NCBI GenBank assembly: GCA_964517175.1
Contig: CAZFBU010000102.1
Location: 1-16,122 of the forward strand
Direction of reading: 5' to 3'
DNA length: 16,122 bases
DNA from: JADJNW01 sp964517175
GTDB taxonomy: Bacteria > Bacteroidota > Bacteroidia > Chitinophagales > Saprospiraceae
The notes under the pieces were generated by a model that was not told the origin of the DNA, did no database searches, and saw nothing but the letters and a program-made list of their open reading frames with translations. The position numbers and the translations under genes were made by a program. The first letter of the stretch is position 1. Each line of letters opens with the position of its first letter. Shown one piece after another: positions 1 through 7,519 of the stretch.

Positions 1-10
1 GATTTACGGT

Positions 11-57
11 ATCCTGTCAATCCTGTTAATCCCTGCCTGCCGGCAGGCAGGCTGTCA
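11..57. repeat. 9-bp tandem repeat interrupted by a 20-bp palindrome
   Basis: Two adjacent 9-bp units, ATCCTGTCA (11-19) and ATCCTGTTA (20-28), are followed by a third unit split in two: ATC (29-31) and CTGTCA (52-57). Between the halves lies a perfect 20-bp palindrome (32-51), CCTGCCTGCCGGCAGGCAGG. Removing it restores a clean third unit. From general knowledge, both the 'atcctgtta' array and GC-rich palindromes of this kind recur between genes in Bacteroidota genomes. I infer insertion of the palindrome into a pre-existing repeat. No coding potential is seen here. Confidence 0.75.
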
Positions 58-114
58 AATAGAAAAATAAAATTGTCCATCTACTTACTTTATAACTTAA
101 CTTTTGCAGGCTTG

Positions 115-198
115 ATGAAAATTCAGAAAATCAAAACAGCTGAATATTCGGGCAACGAATCGAAAAAAGCCAAGAAGAATAAAACGAAAAAAAGATGA
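115..198 (+). CDS. possible 27-aa basic leader peptide overlapping the ABC ATPase start
   Basis: An ATG at 115 opens 27 codons ending in TGA at 196-198. The stop overlaps the ATG of the ABC ATPase (195-197) in an ATGA arrangement typical of translational coupling. The peptide starts MKIQKIKTAEYSG and its second half is very lysine-rich, ending in KTKKR; there is no signal peptide or membrane segment. A promoter-like TTAACTTTTGC (97-107) resembles a Bacteroidota -7 box with one extra base and would place the transcript start near the ATG. I know no homolog. The overlap could be chance in an A-rich leader, so confidence is low. Confidence 0.3.
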   Translation: MKIQKIKTAEYSGNESKKAKKNKTKKR

Positions 199-863
199 TC
201 CAAATAAAAAATATGTACAAATGGTACGAAACCAGTGGTCACCGCACTTTCGTGCTAAACGGCATCAACATAGACGTGGAAGAAGGCGAATTTGTCTCTA
301 TCATGGGACCTTCCGGTTCCGGCAAGTCCACGCTGCTGCACATTCTCGGCATGCTCGATGAGCCAAACGAAGGTGAATATTTCTTCGGCGAGCAGGATGT
401 TTTCAAAATGAAAGAGAAGCAGCGCTCGCAGGTTTATAAAACGCAGATCGGCATCGTTTTTCAGGCGTACCATCTGATCGATGAACTGACGGTGTACGAA
501 AATATCGAAACGCCATTGCTGTACCAAAAGGTAAAAAACGCAGATCGCAAAGCGATGGTTGCTGACATGCTGGATCGTTTTAATATGGTCGCCAAGAAAA
601 ACCTTTTTCCGCAACAACTCTCCGGCGGGCAGCAGCAGTTGGTAGGTATTGCCAGAGCATTGGTTACCCGCCCAAAGCTAATTCTAGCGGATGAACCAAC
701 GGGGAATCTAAACTCCAAGCAAAGCCAAGAGATCATGAATTGGTTCATTGAACTCAACAAAGAAGAGGACGTGACCATTGTCCAAGTGACCCACTCCGAA
801 AAAAATGCGGAGTTCGGCTCGCGCGTTATCAATCTGCTCGACGGTATGGTGGTGCAAGAATAG
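195..863 (+). CDS. ABC transporter ATP-binding protein (LolD/MacB-like)
   Basis: This is a 222-residue cytoplasmic ATPase of the MacB/LolD/FtsE-like group, which power lipoprotein release, export or mechanotransmission through FtsX-type permeases. All nucleotide-binding motifs are visible: Walker A GPSGSGKST at residues 38-46, Q-loop Gln90 in VFQAYHL, signature LSGGQ at 142-146, Walker B LILADE at 162-167, D-loop region PTGNLNS and switch His199. Just after the signature it reads QQQLVGIARAL, where this group usually has QQQRVAIARAL; the Arg to Leu change is unusual. The start is fixed by an in-frame stop at 180-182. No FtsX-like permease adjoins it downstream, where an S10 peptidase follows, so the partner must be upstream of the window or elsewhere. 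The substrate is not deducible. Confidence 0.9.
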   Translation: MIQIKNMYKWYETSGHRTFVLNGINIDVEEGEFVSIMGPSGSGKSTLLHILGMLDEPNEGEYFFGEQDVFKMKEKQRSQVYKTQIGIVFQAYHLIDELTVYENIETPLLYQKVKNADRKAMVADMLDRFNMVAKKNLFPQQLSGGQQQLVGIARALVTRPKLILADEPTGNLNSKQSQEIMNWFIELNKEEDVTIVQVTHSEKNAEFGSRVINLLDGMVVQE

Positions 864-871
864 TTCTTTTA

Positions 872-930
872 TGTTATTGTGTTTTGGTGTTAGTGAATTT
901 TAAAAACGTATCGCACCAAAACACAAAACA
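872..930 (+). terminator. 17-bp hairpin between the ABC ATPase and S10 peptidase genes
   Basis: Bases 872-889 pair with 914-930: 17 base pairs with one bulged A (876) and a loop of about 24 nt. The core 13 bp (877-889 with 914-926) is perfect. No T-run follows the 3' arm on the plus strand, so it is not a classical intrinsic terminator. It starts 9 nt after the ATPase stop codon and may end or protect that transcript. The structure is read directly from the sequence; the role is inferred. Confidence 0.5.
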
Positions 931-1009
931 CCTTCAAACCAGTTTCGATTGCAAAATTTTGTTTTGTACATTTATGGCTCATCATTTCTTCAACGTACAA
1001 CTCAAAATT

Positions 1010-2536
1010 ATGAGACATTTAAAACTAATACCGGTTCTTCTGCTGGCGGTTTGGCTGTTACCGCCGGGCGCTTTGGCGCAAATGAAAAGCGATACCCTGC
1101 CTAAGCCGGAGGTGTCGGTTACGAAGCATACGATGACTATCGACGGTAAACGCATCGACTACACAGCCACTGCCGGCACCATGCTGCTGCACAATGAGCA
1201 AAACGAACCAATCGCTTTGTATGGCTTCACGGCGTACACCAAAAATGACGTGCAGAATGCCAGTGCCCGTCCGATCATGTTTGCGTACAATGGCGGTCCG
1301 GGTTCTTCGTCGGTGTGGCTGCACATGGGCGTGCTGGGGCCCAAGCGCACGGTGGTGAATGATCCGGGCTTTACACCTGCCGCGCCTTATCGCCTGGAAG
1401 ACAACAACTACTCCATTCTGGATGTGGCGGATCTGGTGATGGTCGATCCGGTGGGTACTGGGCTGAGTCGCCCCATTGGCAAGGCGACCGGCAAGGATTT
1501 CTGGGGCGTGGATCAGGATATGCGCACGGTGAGTTTGTTTATCAAGCAATACGTCACGGAAAATAAACGCTGGAATTCACCCAAATACATCCTCGGCGAG
1601 AGCTACGGCACCATGCGCTCGGCGGCGGTGGCGAATTATCTCGAAGGGCGGCTTGGCATGGCGTTGAATGGCGTCATTATGGTATCGGCAGTATTTGACA
1701 TTCGCACTTTGAACTTCGCGCAGGGCGACGACATTTCCTACCCGATGTTTTTACCGACTTATGCCGCTACCGCCTGGTATCACGATAAAGTGCCCAACAA
1801 ACCAGCGAATCTGGAGCAGTTCATTCAAGCGTCCCGGGAATTTGCCGAAGGCGAATATACCAGCGCTTTGATGAAAGGTGACCGCCTTTCGGATGCGGAA
1901 CGAGAGAAAATTGTAGATCGCCTGGCTTATTTCACAGGCTTAAGCAAAGGTTACATCCGAGCGGCGAATATTCGCATCAAAGCGAATGAATTTGGGCAAG
2001 AGCTACTGCGCGACGAAGGCATGACCGTTGGTCGCCTGGATAGCCGTTTTAAAGGCATCAACCAGGAACCACTGAGCCAGGGCTGGCAGTACGATCCGCA
2101 AAGTTCTTCGATCAGTCCGGCTTACAAGTCCACTTTTATGGATTATTTTTATAATCAGTTGGGGGTGAATCCGGAGATTTCCTACAATTTTACGGCCCGG
2201 GAAGGCTTTTCGGATTTCAACTGGGATTGGTCGCACAGCATGAATGGTCGCGGTGGATTTCCGCGCACGGCCAATACCGGCGTGGATATGGCAGAGGTAA
2301 TGACCAAAAACCCAAATCTGAAAATATTGATCCTGAATGGTTATTACGATATTGCAACCCCTTTCTACGGGGTAGAATACACCATCGATCATCTCGGACT
2401 GAAGCCGGAAATCAAGGAAAATATCATCATGGAATACTACGAAGCCGGGCACATGATGTACACGCACCAGCCGTCGCTGGTCAAGTTTAAAAAAGATGTG
2501 GCGGAATTTGTAAAACAAACCACGGTGAGACCGTAA
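1010..2536 (+). CDS. exported S10-family serine carboxypeptidase
   Basis: This alpha/beta-hydrolase peptidase removes C-terminal residues from peptides. From the ATG at 1010 it has 508 residues and begins with a signal peptide (MRHLKLIP, a Leu/Val-rich core, then ALAQ), so it is periplasmic or secreted. The reading frame stays open upstream to a TTG at 884, but only the ATG at 1010 puts the signal peptide at the N-terminus. Family hallmarks: oxyanion-hole region NGGPGSSS at residues 94-101, nucleophile Ser198 in GESYG, Asp447 in NGYYDIATP and His481 in AGHMMYTH, giving a complete Ser-Asp-His triad. A -7-like TACATTTA lies at 967-974. It is followed by a terminator at 2671. Probable role is peptide scavenging; there is no visible link to the metal genes. 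Confidence 0.92.
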   Translation: MRHLKLIPVLLLAVWLLPPGALAQMKSDTLPKPEVSVTKHTMTIDGKRIDYTATAGTMLLHNEQNEPIALYGFTAYTKNDVQNASARPIMFAYNGGPGSSSVWLHMGVLGPKRTVVNDPGFTPAAPYRLEDNNYSILDVADLVMVDPVGTGLSRPIGKATGKDFWGVDQDMRTVSLFIKQYVTENKRWNSPKYILGESYGTMRSAAVANYLEGRLGMALNGVIMVSAVFDIRTLNFAQGDDISYPMFLPTYAATAWYHDKVPNKPANLEQFIQASREFAEGEYTSALMKGDRLSDAEREKIVDRLAYFTGLSKGYIRAANIRIKANEFGQELLRDEGMTVGRLDSRFKGINQEPLSQGWQYDPQSSSISPAYKSTFMDYFYNQLGVNPEISYNFTAREGFSDFNWDWSHSMNGRGGFPRTANTGVDMAEVMTKNPNLKILILNGYYDIATPFYGVEYTIDHLGLKPEIKENIIMEYYEAGHMMYTHQPSLVKFKKDVAEFVKQTTVRP

Positions 2537-2670
2537 GTAGGTGAACAATGTTATTCGTTAATTGAGGGCTTTGTAGTTCTGATAATCAGTTTTTCACAAT
2601 TTTTACACTAAAAATAAATATATTCACCTATTTATTTAACGATCTGAATATCTGACAAGTTCGCAAAAAG

Positions 2671-2703
2671 AATGCCCCGTCATAAAGATGATGACGGGGC
2701 ATT
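2671..2703. terminator. bidirectional intrinsic terminator
   Basis: A perfect 13-bp stem, AATGCCCCGTCAT (2671-2683) with its complement (2691-2703), closes a 7-nt loop. T-rich sequence follows on the plus strand (ATTTTCT) and an A-run (2665-2669) precedes it, so it can terminate from both sides. It lies between the convergent S10 peptidase gene (+) and the T9SS repeat-protein gene (-), where a shared terminator is expected. Confidence 0.9.
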
Positions 2704-2726
2704 TTCTGTTGATACGGAGCGGTATT

Positions 2727-4753
2727 TTAAAGTTTTACAAAACGCTGCGTCCAGATCGTATCTTCACTGCGCACCTGCAGGGTGTATATGCCTTTCGGCA
2801 ATTGGCTTACATCCAAAACTGACCGCGGATTTTGATTCACAGAAATAACTCTTCCGAATTGATCCACGATCTTCACTTCACCTTCATTCGTAGGCAGATC
2901 GTCAATTCGCCATTGCAAAATATTCCGCACTGGATTTGGCGAAATTCGCAAATCCGTCGTATTGACTTGAATATTATTCGTACTCGTCAGTACTGTGTTG
3001 ACGTTCCAGGTCAGGTCAACATCCGTACCCCCATCCTCTACCGTCGAAGTTGCGGATTTCGCATCCGGTTGATGCTTCAGGACGATCCGGAATGTACCGG
3101 AACTCATCCCCATGCTGGTGGTCCAGTCAGTGGACAATCCCACCGGGAATCCGTTTTCGTCAAAATCGTTGTAGTTGACCATATCGTCGCGATTATCGGC
3201 ATTACCATCGCCCATCGGATCGGTGAAAAGTCCCTCCGTCCAGGCGAAGAAAAACATGTGCTCGTCATCCTCTTCCATGATTTCTTCGGTAATATCCTCC
3301 CCCTCAATGGAGTTGAACAACTCAATGGTCAGGGTATATTCGGTACTTTCCAAGAGGTCGATATCATCGAGGATTTCCAGGTCGAGTGGACCGAAACCGT
3401 CGGGGTCCTGTGCGCGTGCGACGACGGGGTCGCCACCATCCGCAGGCGTGAAGGTGAGGGTTACATCGGTGATGATCTCCTCTTCGTTTTCGCAGGGCGG
3501 TGCGTTGGGATCGTTGAGGACGTTGATATTCCAGGTCAGGTCAACATCCGTACCCCCATCAGCGATGGTAGAAGTGGCTGACTTAATGCCCGGCTGGTGT
3601 TTCAAAATGACCTGGAAGGTACCGCTGACATTCATATCTTCGATACACTCGGTTGTCCAATTGGTGGAAAGACCAACCGGGAGTCCGTTTTCATCAAAGT
3701 CGTTGTAATTAATGGGATCATCGCGATTATCCGTATTGCCATCGCCCGCCGGGCTAGTGAACACCTCGTCATCGAAGGCGAAGAAAAACATGTGCTCGTC
3801 ATCCTCTTCCATGATTTCTTCGGTAATATCNNNNNNNNNNNNNNNNNNNNNNNNNNNNNNNNNNNNNNNNNNNNNNNNNNNNNNNNNNNNNNNNNNNNNN
3901 NNNNNNNNNNNNNNNNNNNNNNNNNNNNNNAGGCGAAGAAAAACATGTGCTCGTCATCCTCTTCCATGATTTCTTCGGTAATATCCTCCCCCTCAATGGA
4001 GTTGAACAACTCAATGGTCAGGGTATATTCGGTACTTTCCAAGAGGTCGATATCATCGAGGATTTCCAGGTCGAGTGGACCGAAACCGTCGGGGTCCTGT
4101 GCGCGTGCGACGACGGGGTCGCCACCATCCGCAGGCGTGAAGGTGAGGGTTACATCGGTGATGATCTCCTCTTCGTTTTCGCAGGGCGGTGCGTTGGGAT
4201 CGTTGAGGACGTTGATATTCCAGGTCAGGTCAAGTACGGTCAAACCATCATTTACCGTGGAAGTGGCTGTTTTAATGCCATCCTGATATTTTAAAACAAT
4301 CTGGAACATGCCTGCAATCGTTGCTTCGCCGCATTCGGTTGTCCAATCGGTAGATAATCCGATCGGCAAGCCGCCAGCGTCGCTGTCGTTGTAATTGATT
4401 ACATCCATTCGATTGTCCACGTTGCCATCGCCTGCCGGGCTGGTCATTACATCATCTGCGAAAGCAAAAAAGAAGAGGTAATCCGTCGCATTTTGCTGAA
4501 TAGTTGGGTTTAAATCAGAACCGTTGCTGCCAAGCGTTATCGCCAATTCATAATCCGTACTTTCGATCAGATCAATGGAGCCGGAAACCTGCAGTCCCGC
4601 GCCATTATCCTGAGCGGTTGCTACGATCGGTGTACCACCTCCCGTCGGAGTGAAGGTAAGTATCACTTCGGTGATGTTGCTGATTTGCCCCGTAACCAGA
4701 AGCGGGCTAACCGCCAGGAACATGCCTAGTAGATAAGTATAAATTTTGTTCAT
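2727..4753 (-). CDS. secreted three-module acidic repeat protein with T9SS sorting domain (interrupted by assembly gap)
   Basis: The N-terminal part (4753 down to 3931) starts MNKIYTYLLG with a signal peptide ending near VTGQ. The C-terminal part (about 3830 to 2727) ends in a type A T9SS sorting domain (ISPNPVRN, GRVISV, LPKGIYTLQV, RFVKL). Between lie three modules of ~178 residues, each with I(T)-V-LTFTP, an acidic stretch (ITEEIMEEDDEHMFFFA in modules 2 and 3; a diverged form in module 1), GDGN-DNR, NYND-D--G-P-GLST-WTT and a final DLTWN strand. They resemble small Bacteroidota surface lipoproteins usually found beside TonB receptors. The Glu/Asp/His clusters suggest metal binding (inference). 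Dropping the Ns and one copy of a duplicated 55-mer (3776-3930) gives a single frame of 624 codons. The gene follows the TonB receptor and has its own operator-linked promoter, so the pair is probably co-regulated. Confidence 0.85.
3242..3544. repeat. 303-bp direct repeat, copy 1 (within the T9SS repeat gene)
   Basis: Bases 3242-3544 are identical over all 303 positions to 3931-4233 (offset 689). A third stretch, 3776-3830, matches the first 55 bases before entering the N gap. The repeat encodes the conserved half of a module, from the DLTWNINVLNDPNAPP region through the acidic DDEHMFFFA. The spacing from 3242 to 3776 is 534 bp, or 178 codons, which gives the module length. Confidence 0.95.
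3831..3930. other. assembly gap (100 N)
   Basis: Exactly 100 N, a common default scaffold-gap length, lie inside the repetitive gene. The 55 bases before the gap (3776-3830) are identical to the 55 bases after it (3931-3985). This looks like two contigs sharing a k-mer overlap, with no sequence truly missing between them. Confidence 0.95.
3931..4233. repeat. 303-bp direct repeat, copy 2
   Basis: This is the identical partner of 3242-3544. It begins exactly at the first base after the assembly gap, which is also the first base where copy 1 and the pre-gap copy become identical (3241 is C, 3775 is A). Perfect identity, including synonymous positions, points to recent duplication or gene conversion, or to assembly collapse. 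Confidence 0.95.
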
Positions 4754-4770
4754 AATTCAAATTTTGATTT

Positions 4771-4791
4771 TGATACAGTGTTGCAAAAATA
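4771..4791 (-). promoter_or_regulatory. -7 box fused to a degenerate TGCAAC-N3-GTTGCA operator (T9SS gene promoter)
   Basis: On the minus strand, TATTTTTG (4791-4784) matches the Bacteroidota -7 box TAnnTTTG exactly. It runs into TGCAACACTGTATCA (4785-4771), an operator with one perfect and one degenerate half (two mismatches). The ATG at 4753 lies 18 bases beyond. A bound repressor would cover the -7 box and the start site, as at the merC and TonB promoters. Confidence 0.7.
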
Positions 4792-4797
4792 ATAAAA

Positions 4798-4812
4798 TGC
4801 AACAGAGTTGCA
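4798..4812. promoter_or_regulatory. operator palindrome TGCAAC-N3-GTTGCA upstream of the T9SS gene
   Basis: TGCAACAGAGTTGCA has perfect 6-bp arms around a 3-bp spacer. Its centre is 27 bp upstream of the proximal degenerate site, so two repressor dimers could sit on nearly the same DNA face. The same palindrome occurs before the TonB receptor and merC genes. Confidence 0.8.
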
Positions 4813-4899
4813 AGTTTTAGGGTTCTAATCCTTTTGTTCTGCCAAATATTTGACAAATCCGGGTTTTCTACTCCAGAACGAATCCTCTCCCGTAAGTTA

Positions 4900-7308
4900 C
4901 TAGCCGGAGAGCCGGTAGGAGAGCGACAGCACAAAATTCCTCCCCATTTCATCAGCGAAGTAGCGCAATCGGTCGGTATAATTCCGGTAGCTGGTATTCA
5001 GGATATTTCTTACCTGAAACTGCCATTCAAAATTTTTAAAAGACGACACCCAGGAGAAATTGGCGAGAAAGTACCCCGGCGGCGGCGGTATGATGTCAAA
5101 ATCCGAGGCATCTTCCGTAAATCGGTTGATTCCGTTTTGTCCGGCTCTCAGAAATTCATCCACGGTGAGAATGCGGGGATGCTGAAACTGCTCGAACGTA
5201 TAGCTGAGGGAGAGTTGCAGTTTGCTGTTGTTAAAAAAGCGAATATCCGGGCGGTAGTCAAAATCGTAGGAAAGTTGTGCGGGCGGTTGCTCTGCAAAAT
5301 TGCTGTTTCTTCGGATTTGCCTTGCCCAGAGATAGCTGCCCTTCACGGTAGAAGACAGCCGGGGCGAGTGCCGCCAGCGAGCGCTAACGTCCGTTCCCCA
5401 GAACAGTGCGTCGGTTTGCTGATAAATAAAATAAACAAAGAAGCCACGTGGCGTGCGGGTGATGCCGGCGGGGCGGGAGTAAATAAAGTTTTCGATATAA
5501 TTGATGTAGCCGGTGAATTCTGCCTGAAAATCGGGGCGATTGATCTCATAGGTATTGATCCATTTGTACCCGACCTCCGGCGGTACTGCCCGATCATTTT
5601 CGTCCAGAATATCCTGTGTGGAAATAAAGTCGAAGCGTTCATCAATGGTGTAGCGCCATAAGCCATACTCCAGGAAGAAAGCGTGCTGCCCGAAGCGGTA
5701 CAATTCGGCGACATTGGGTGCGCGCCAGGCGGTGCCGAAATTAGTGCGAAAACTATGCTGCGCGTTGAGCTGTCGCTTGTAGCCCAGCGTTGCCGTGATA
5801 TTGTCGTAAACAATCGTATTGCGGTAGATGGTGTTATTGGGCTCGCGCCCGGTGATGAAGGCATCCATATAATCGTATCGGACGCCCAGTTCCAGGGTGT
5901 TTTGATTCCATTCCAGCGCTTCAATCAGATAGACGCCAAAGCGCTCGCTGTCGTAGTTCGGAATGAACGGAACGGTATTCGTACCAGGCTGATTGTCGTT
6001 GGCTTGTTTTTGCCATTGGAAGCCCAGTTTGCCAGAGATATTGCCCAGGTCGGGATGCCGCCAGTCCACATCCACGCTTTCCGTTACGAGTTCCAGGTCA
6101 ATGTTGGGTGCATCGGTACGGCGTACGCCAAATTCCTTGCGCCGGTTGAACTGATAGCCATATTGTGCGGTGATAGATTGCTTGTTGCCGACATAACTGA
6201 CTTTCGCCTTGTACAAATCGTGTGCTACCTCCTGGCGGGGCGCATCAATATCGTAGCTAAACGGCATGGTAAAAAATGGCGTATCGCGTTCGATGGCGCG
6301 GCTCAGATCGTCGAGGTTGCCAAATACCGAGCCGCTCAGGATGCCCAGTTTTTGCTCAAAATGGCTGTAATGCCCTTCAATATCAAGCTCCGGCAAGAGG
6401 TGAATGCGAAAACTGCCATAGTAGCTCGTTTCTTCCTTGCCGGTATTGGTGAGGGTGTATCTTGGCGCGTGCAGGTCGCCCTGCTTTACATAAGAACCGC
6501 CGCCCAGCAGGCTGAACCATTTGAACCCTTTTTGAAACTCTATATTGCCTTCGCCCGATTGTCCGTTGGATTTTCCAATCAGCTGTACCTTGCCGCGCAG
6601 CGGCGTGGAAAGCTCCATTTTCGGTGGATTGAGCAGAATGACACCGCCCAGTGCTTCCGGGCCAAATCGCACGGTAGCCGCACCTTTCACCACCTCGAGT
6701 TCATCCACGAGCGAGGGGTCAATTTCCGGGGCATGTTCTGCGCCCCAGTTTTGAAATTCGTGCCGCAGTCCGTTATTGATGATTAACACCCGATTGCTGT
6801 GCAAGCCGTGAATGACCGGTTTCACGACATTTTGTCCGGTGCTGATGGTGGTGACGCCGGGGATTCGGCTGGCTACGTCGCCCAGCGATTCGGAAGCCAC
6901 TGCCCGAAGCTCTTCGCCCCGGAGCGTTGCGGAAGCTATGGAGTTCAGGTCGCTGCGGGTACGTTCGCCTTCCACAACGATGCCTTCGAGTTGCACTTTG
7001 TCAACCGCCAGGTAAATTTCCAGAAACGGATGGTGGAAATCGTGATGATGCGTCACGGTTTTATAGCCAACAAAAGAAAAGATCAAGTCGTGTTCTTTTT
7101 CGCAGAGATTGCCGATTTCAAAATAGCCATTTTCGTCAGTCACCGTTCCGATGCCGGTATCCGCGATTCGCACGTTCACGAAAGGAAGCGGCTCTTTGGT
7201 CGTCAGGTCGTAGGTTTGTCCAATAATTTTGTAATTACAGGAATCGACCTGGGCAGCAAGCGCGGCGGCCCAAATGAAGAAAACGGCGATAAAATATAGA
7301 AGCCTCAT
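4900..7308 (-). CDS. TonB-dependent outer-membrane receptor, ZnuD-like candidate metal importer
   Basis: This 802-residue protein is imported across the inner membrane by a signal peptide (MRLLYFIAVFF to LAAQ). A CarboxypepD_reg-like beta-sandwich (about residues 29-104) contains a His cluster, THHHDFHH, at 86-93. A plug domain follows at about 123-236, with VIHGLHSNRVLI, GAEHAPEID and VVKGAATVRFGPEALGG, and then a 22-strand-type barrel ending in FVLSLSYRLSG. The plug pattern with AEHAPEID resembles ZnuD-like receptors for zinc or related metals (family knowledge). The Met at 7308 is preferred over a TTG at 7329 because it starts the signal peptide. The promoter overlaps an operator at 7357-7377. 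The T9SS repeat protein lies 146 bp downstream on the same strand. The substrate is inferred from context. Confidence 0.9.
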   Translation of the reverse strand: MRLLYFIAVFFIWAAALAAQVDSCNYKIIGQTYDLTTKEPLPFVNVRIADTGIGTVTDENGYFEIGNLCEKEHDLIFSFVGYKTVTHHHDFHHPFLEIYLAVDKVQLEGIVVEGERTRSDLNSIASATLRGEELRAVASESLGDVASRIPGVTTISTGQNVVKPVIHGLHSNRVLIINNGLRHEFQNWGAEHAPEIDPSLVDELEVVKGAATVRFGPEALGGVILLNPPKMELSTPLRGKVQLIGKSNGQSGEGNIEFQKGFKWFSLLGGGSYVKQGDLHAPRYTLTNTGKEETSYYGSFRIHLLPELDIEGHYSHFEQKLGILSGSVFGNLDDLSRAIERDTPFFTMPFSYDIDAPRQEVAHDLYKAKVSYVGNKQSITAQYGYQFNRRKEFGVRRTDAPNIDLELVTESVDVDWRHPDLGNISGKLGFQWQKQANDNQPGTNTVPFIPNYDSERFGVYLIEALEWNQNTLELGVRYDYMDAFITGREPNNTIYRNTIVYDNITATLGYKRQLNAQHSFRTNFGTAWRAPNVAELYRFGQHAFFLEYGLWRYTIDERFDFISTQDILDENDRAVPPEVGYKWINTYEINRPDFQAEFTGYINYIENFIYSRPAGITRTPRGFFVYFIYQQTDALFWGTDVSARWRHSPRLSSTVKGSYLWARQIRRNSNFAEQPPAQLSYDFDYRPDIRFFNNSKLQLSLSYTFEQFQHPRILTVDEFLRAGQNGINRFTEDASDFDIIPPPPGYFLANFSWVSSFKNFEWQFQVRNILNTSYRNYTDRLRYFADEMGRNFVLSLSYRLSG

Positions 7309-7356
7309 GTATGTTTTTGTTTGCAACAACTAAGATTTTTGAACACTTTGGATATA

Positions 7357-7377
7357 CGCAACAGCGTTGCAAAGTAA
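7357..7377 (-). promoter_or_regulatory. -7-like box fused to an operator (TonB receptor promoter)
   Basis: On the minus strand, TTACTTTG (7377-7370) is a near match to TAnnTTTG and continues into TGCAACGCTGTTGCG (7371-7357), a TGCAAC-N3-GTTGCA palindrome with one mismatch in the last base. The receptor ATG at 7308 lies 48 bases downstream. The geometry matches the merC promoter: the TG of the -7 box is the TG of the operator. Confidence 0.7.
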
Positions 7378-7405
7378 AAAATATTTTTTTGTTCAACTGT
7401 ATTTT

Positions 7406-7422
7406 ATGCAACAATGTTGCAT
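7406..7422. promoter_or_regulatory. perfect 17-bp operator palindrome between the TonB receptor and Fur-family genes
   Basis: ATGCAACAATGTTGCAT is a perfect palindrome with 8-bp arms around a single central A. It lies 50 bp (centre to centre) from the TonB-promoter operator and about 60 bp upstream of the -7 box of the Fur-family gene. It could act on either or both divergent promoters. The core TGCAACAATGTTGCA is identical to the merC operator. Confidence 0.85.
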
Positions 7423-7475
7423 CAACCGAAACCTTTCTACGATCAGAGCTGTTTAACAATTTGAAAAATGATTAT

Positions 7476-7483
7476 TAACTTTG
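7476..7483 (+). promoter_or_regulatory. -7 promoter box of the Fur-family gene
   Basis: TAACTTTG matches the Bacteroidota -7 consensus TAnnTTTG exactly, 36 bases before the ATG at 7520. I do not see a well-spaced -33 element. No operator overlaps this box, unlike the other three promoters of the set. Confidence 0.6.
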
Positions 7484-7519
7484 TATCAAAATACCAAGAA
7501 CCAATCATAATTTTTTACT

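Noticed and set aside
5683..6786. Long plus-strand ORF (367 codons) opposite the TonB receptor
   Set aside because: It is antisense to a clear TonB receptor gene, has no recognisable domain or promoter, and long antisense frames are expected in GC-balanced coding DNA.
7322..7336. TGCAACAACTAAGAT before the TonB receptor as another operator
   Set aside because: Only the left half-site is present; the right half does not match GTTGCA.
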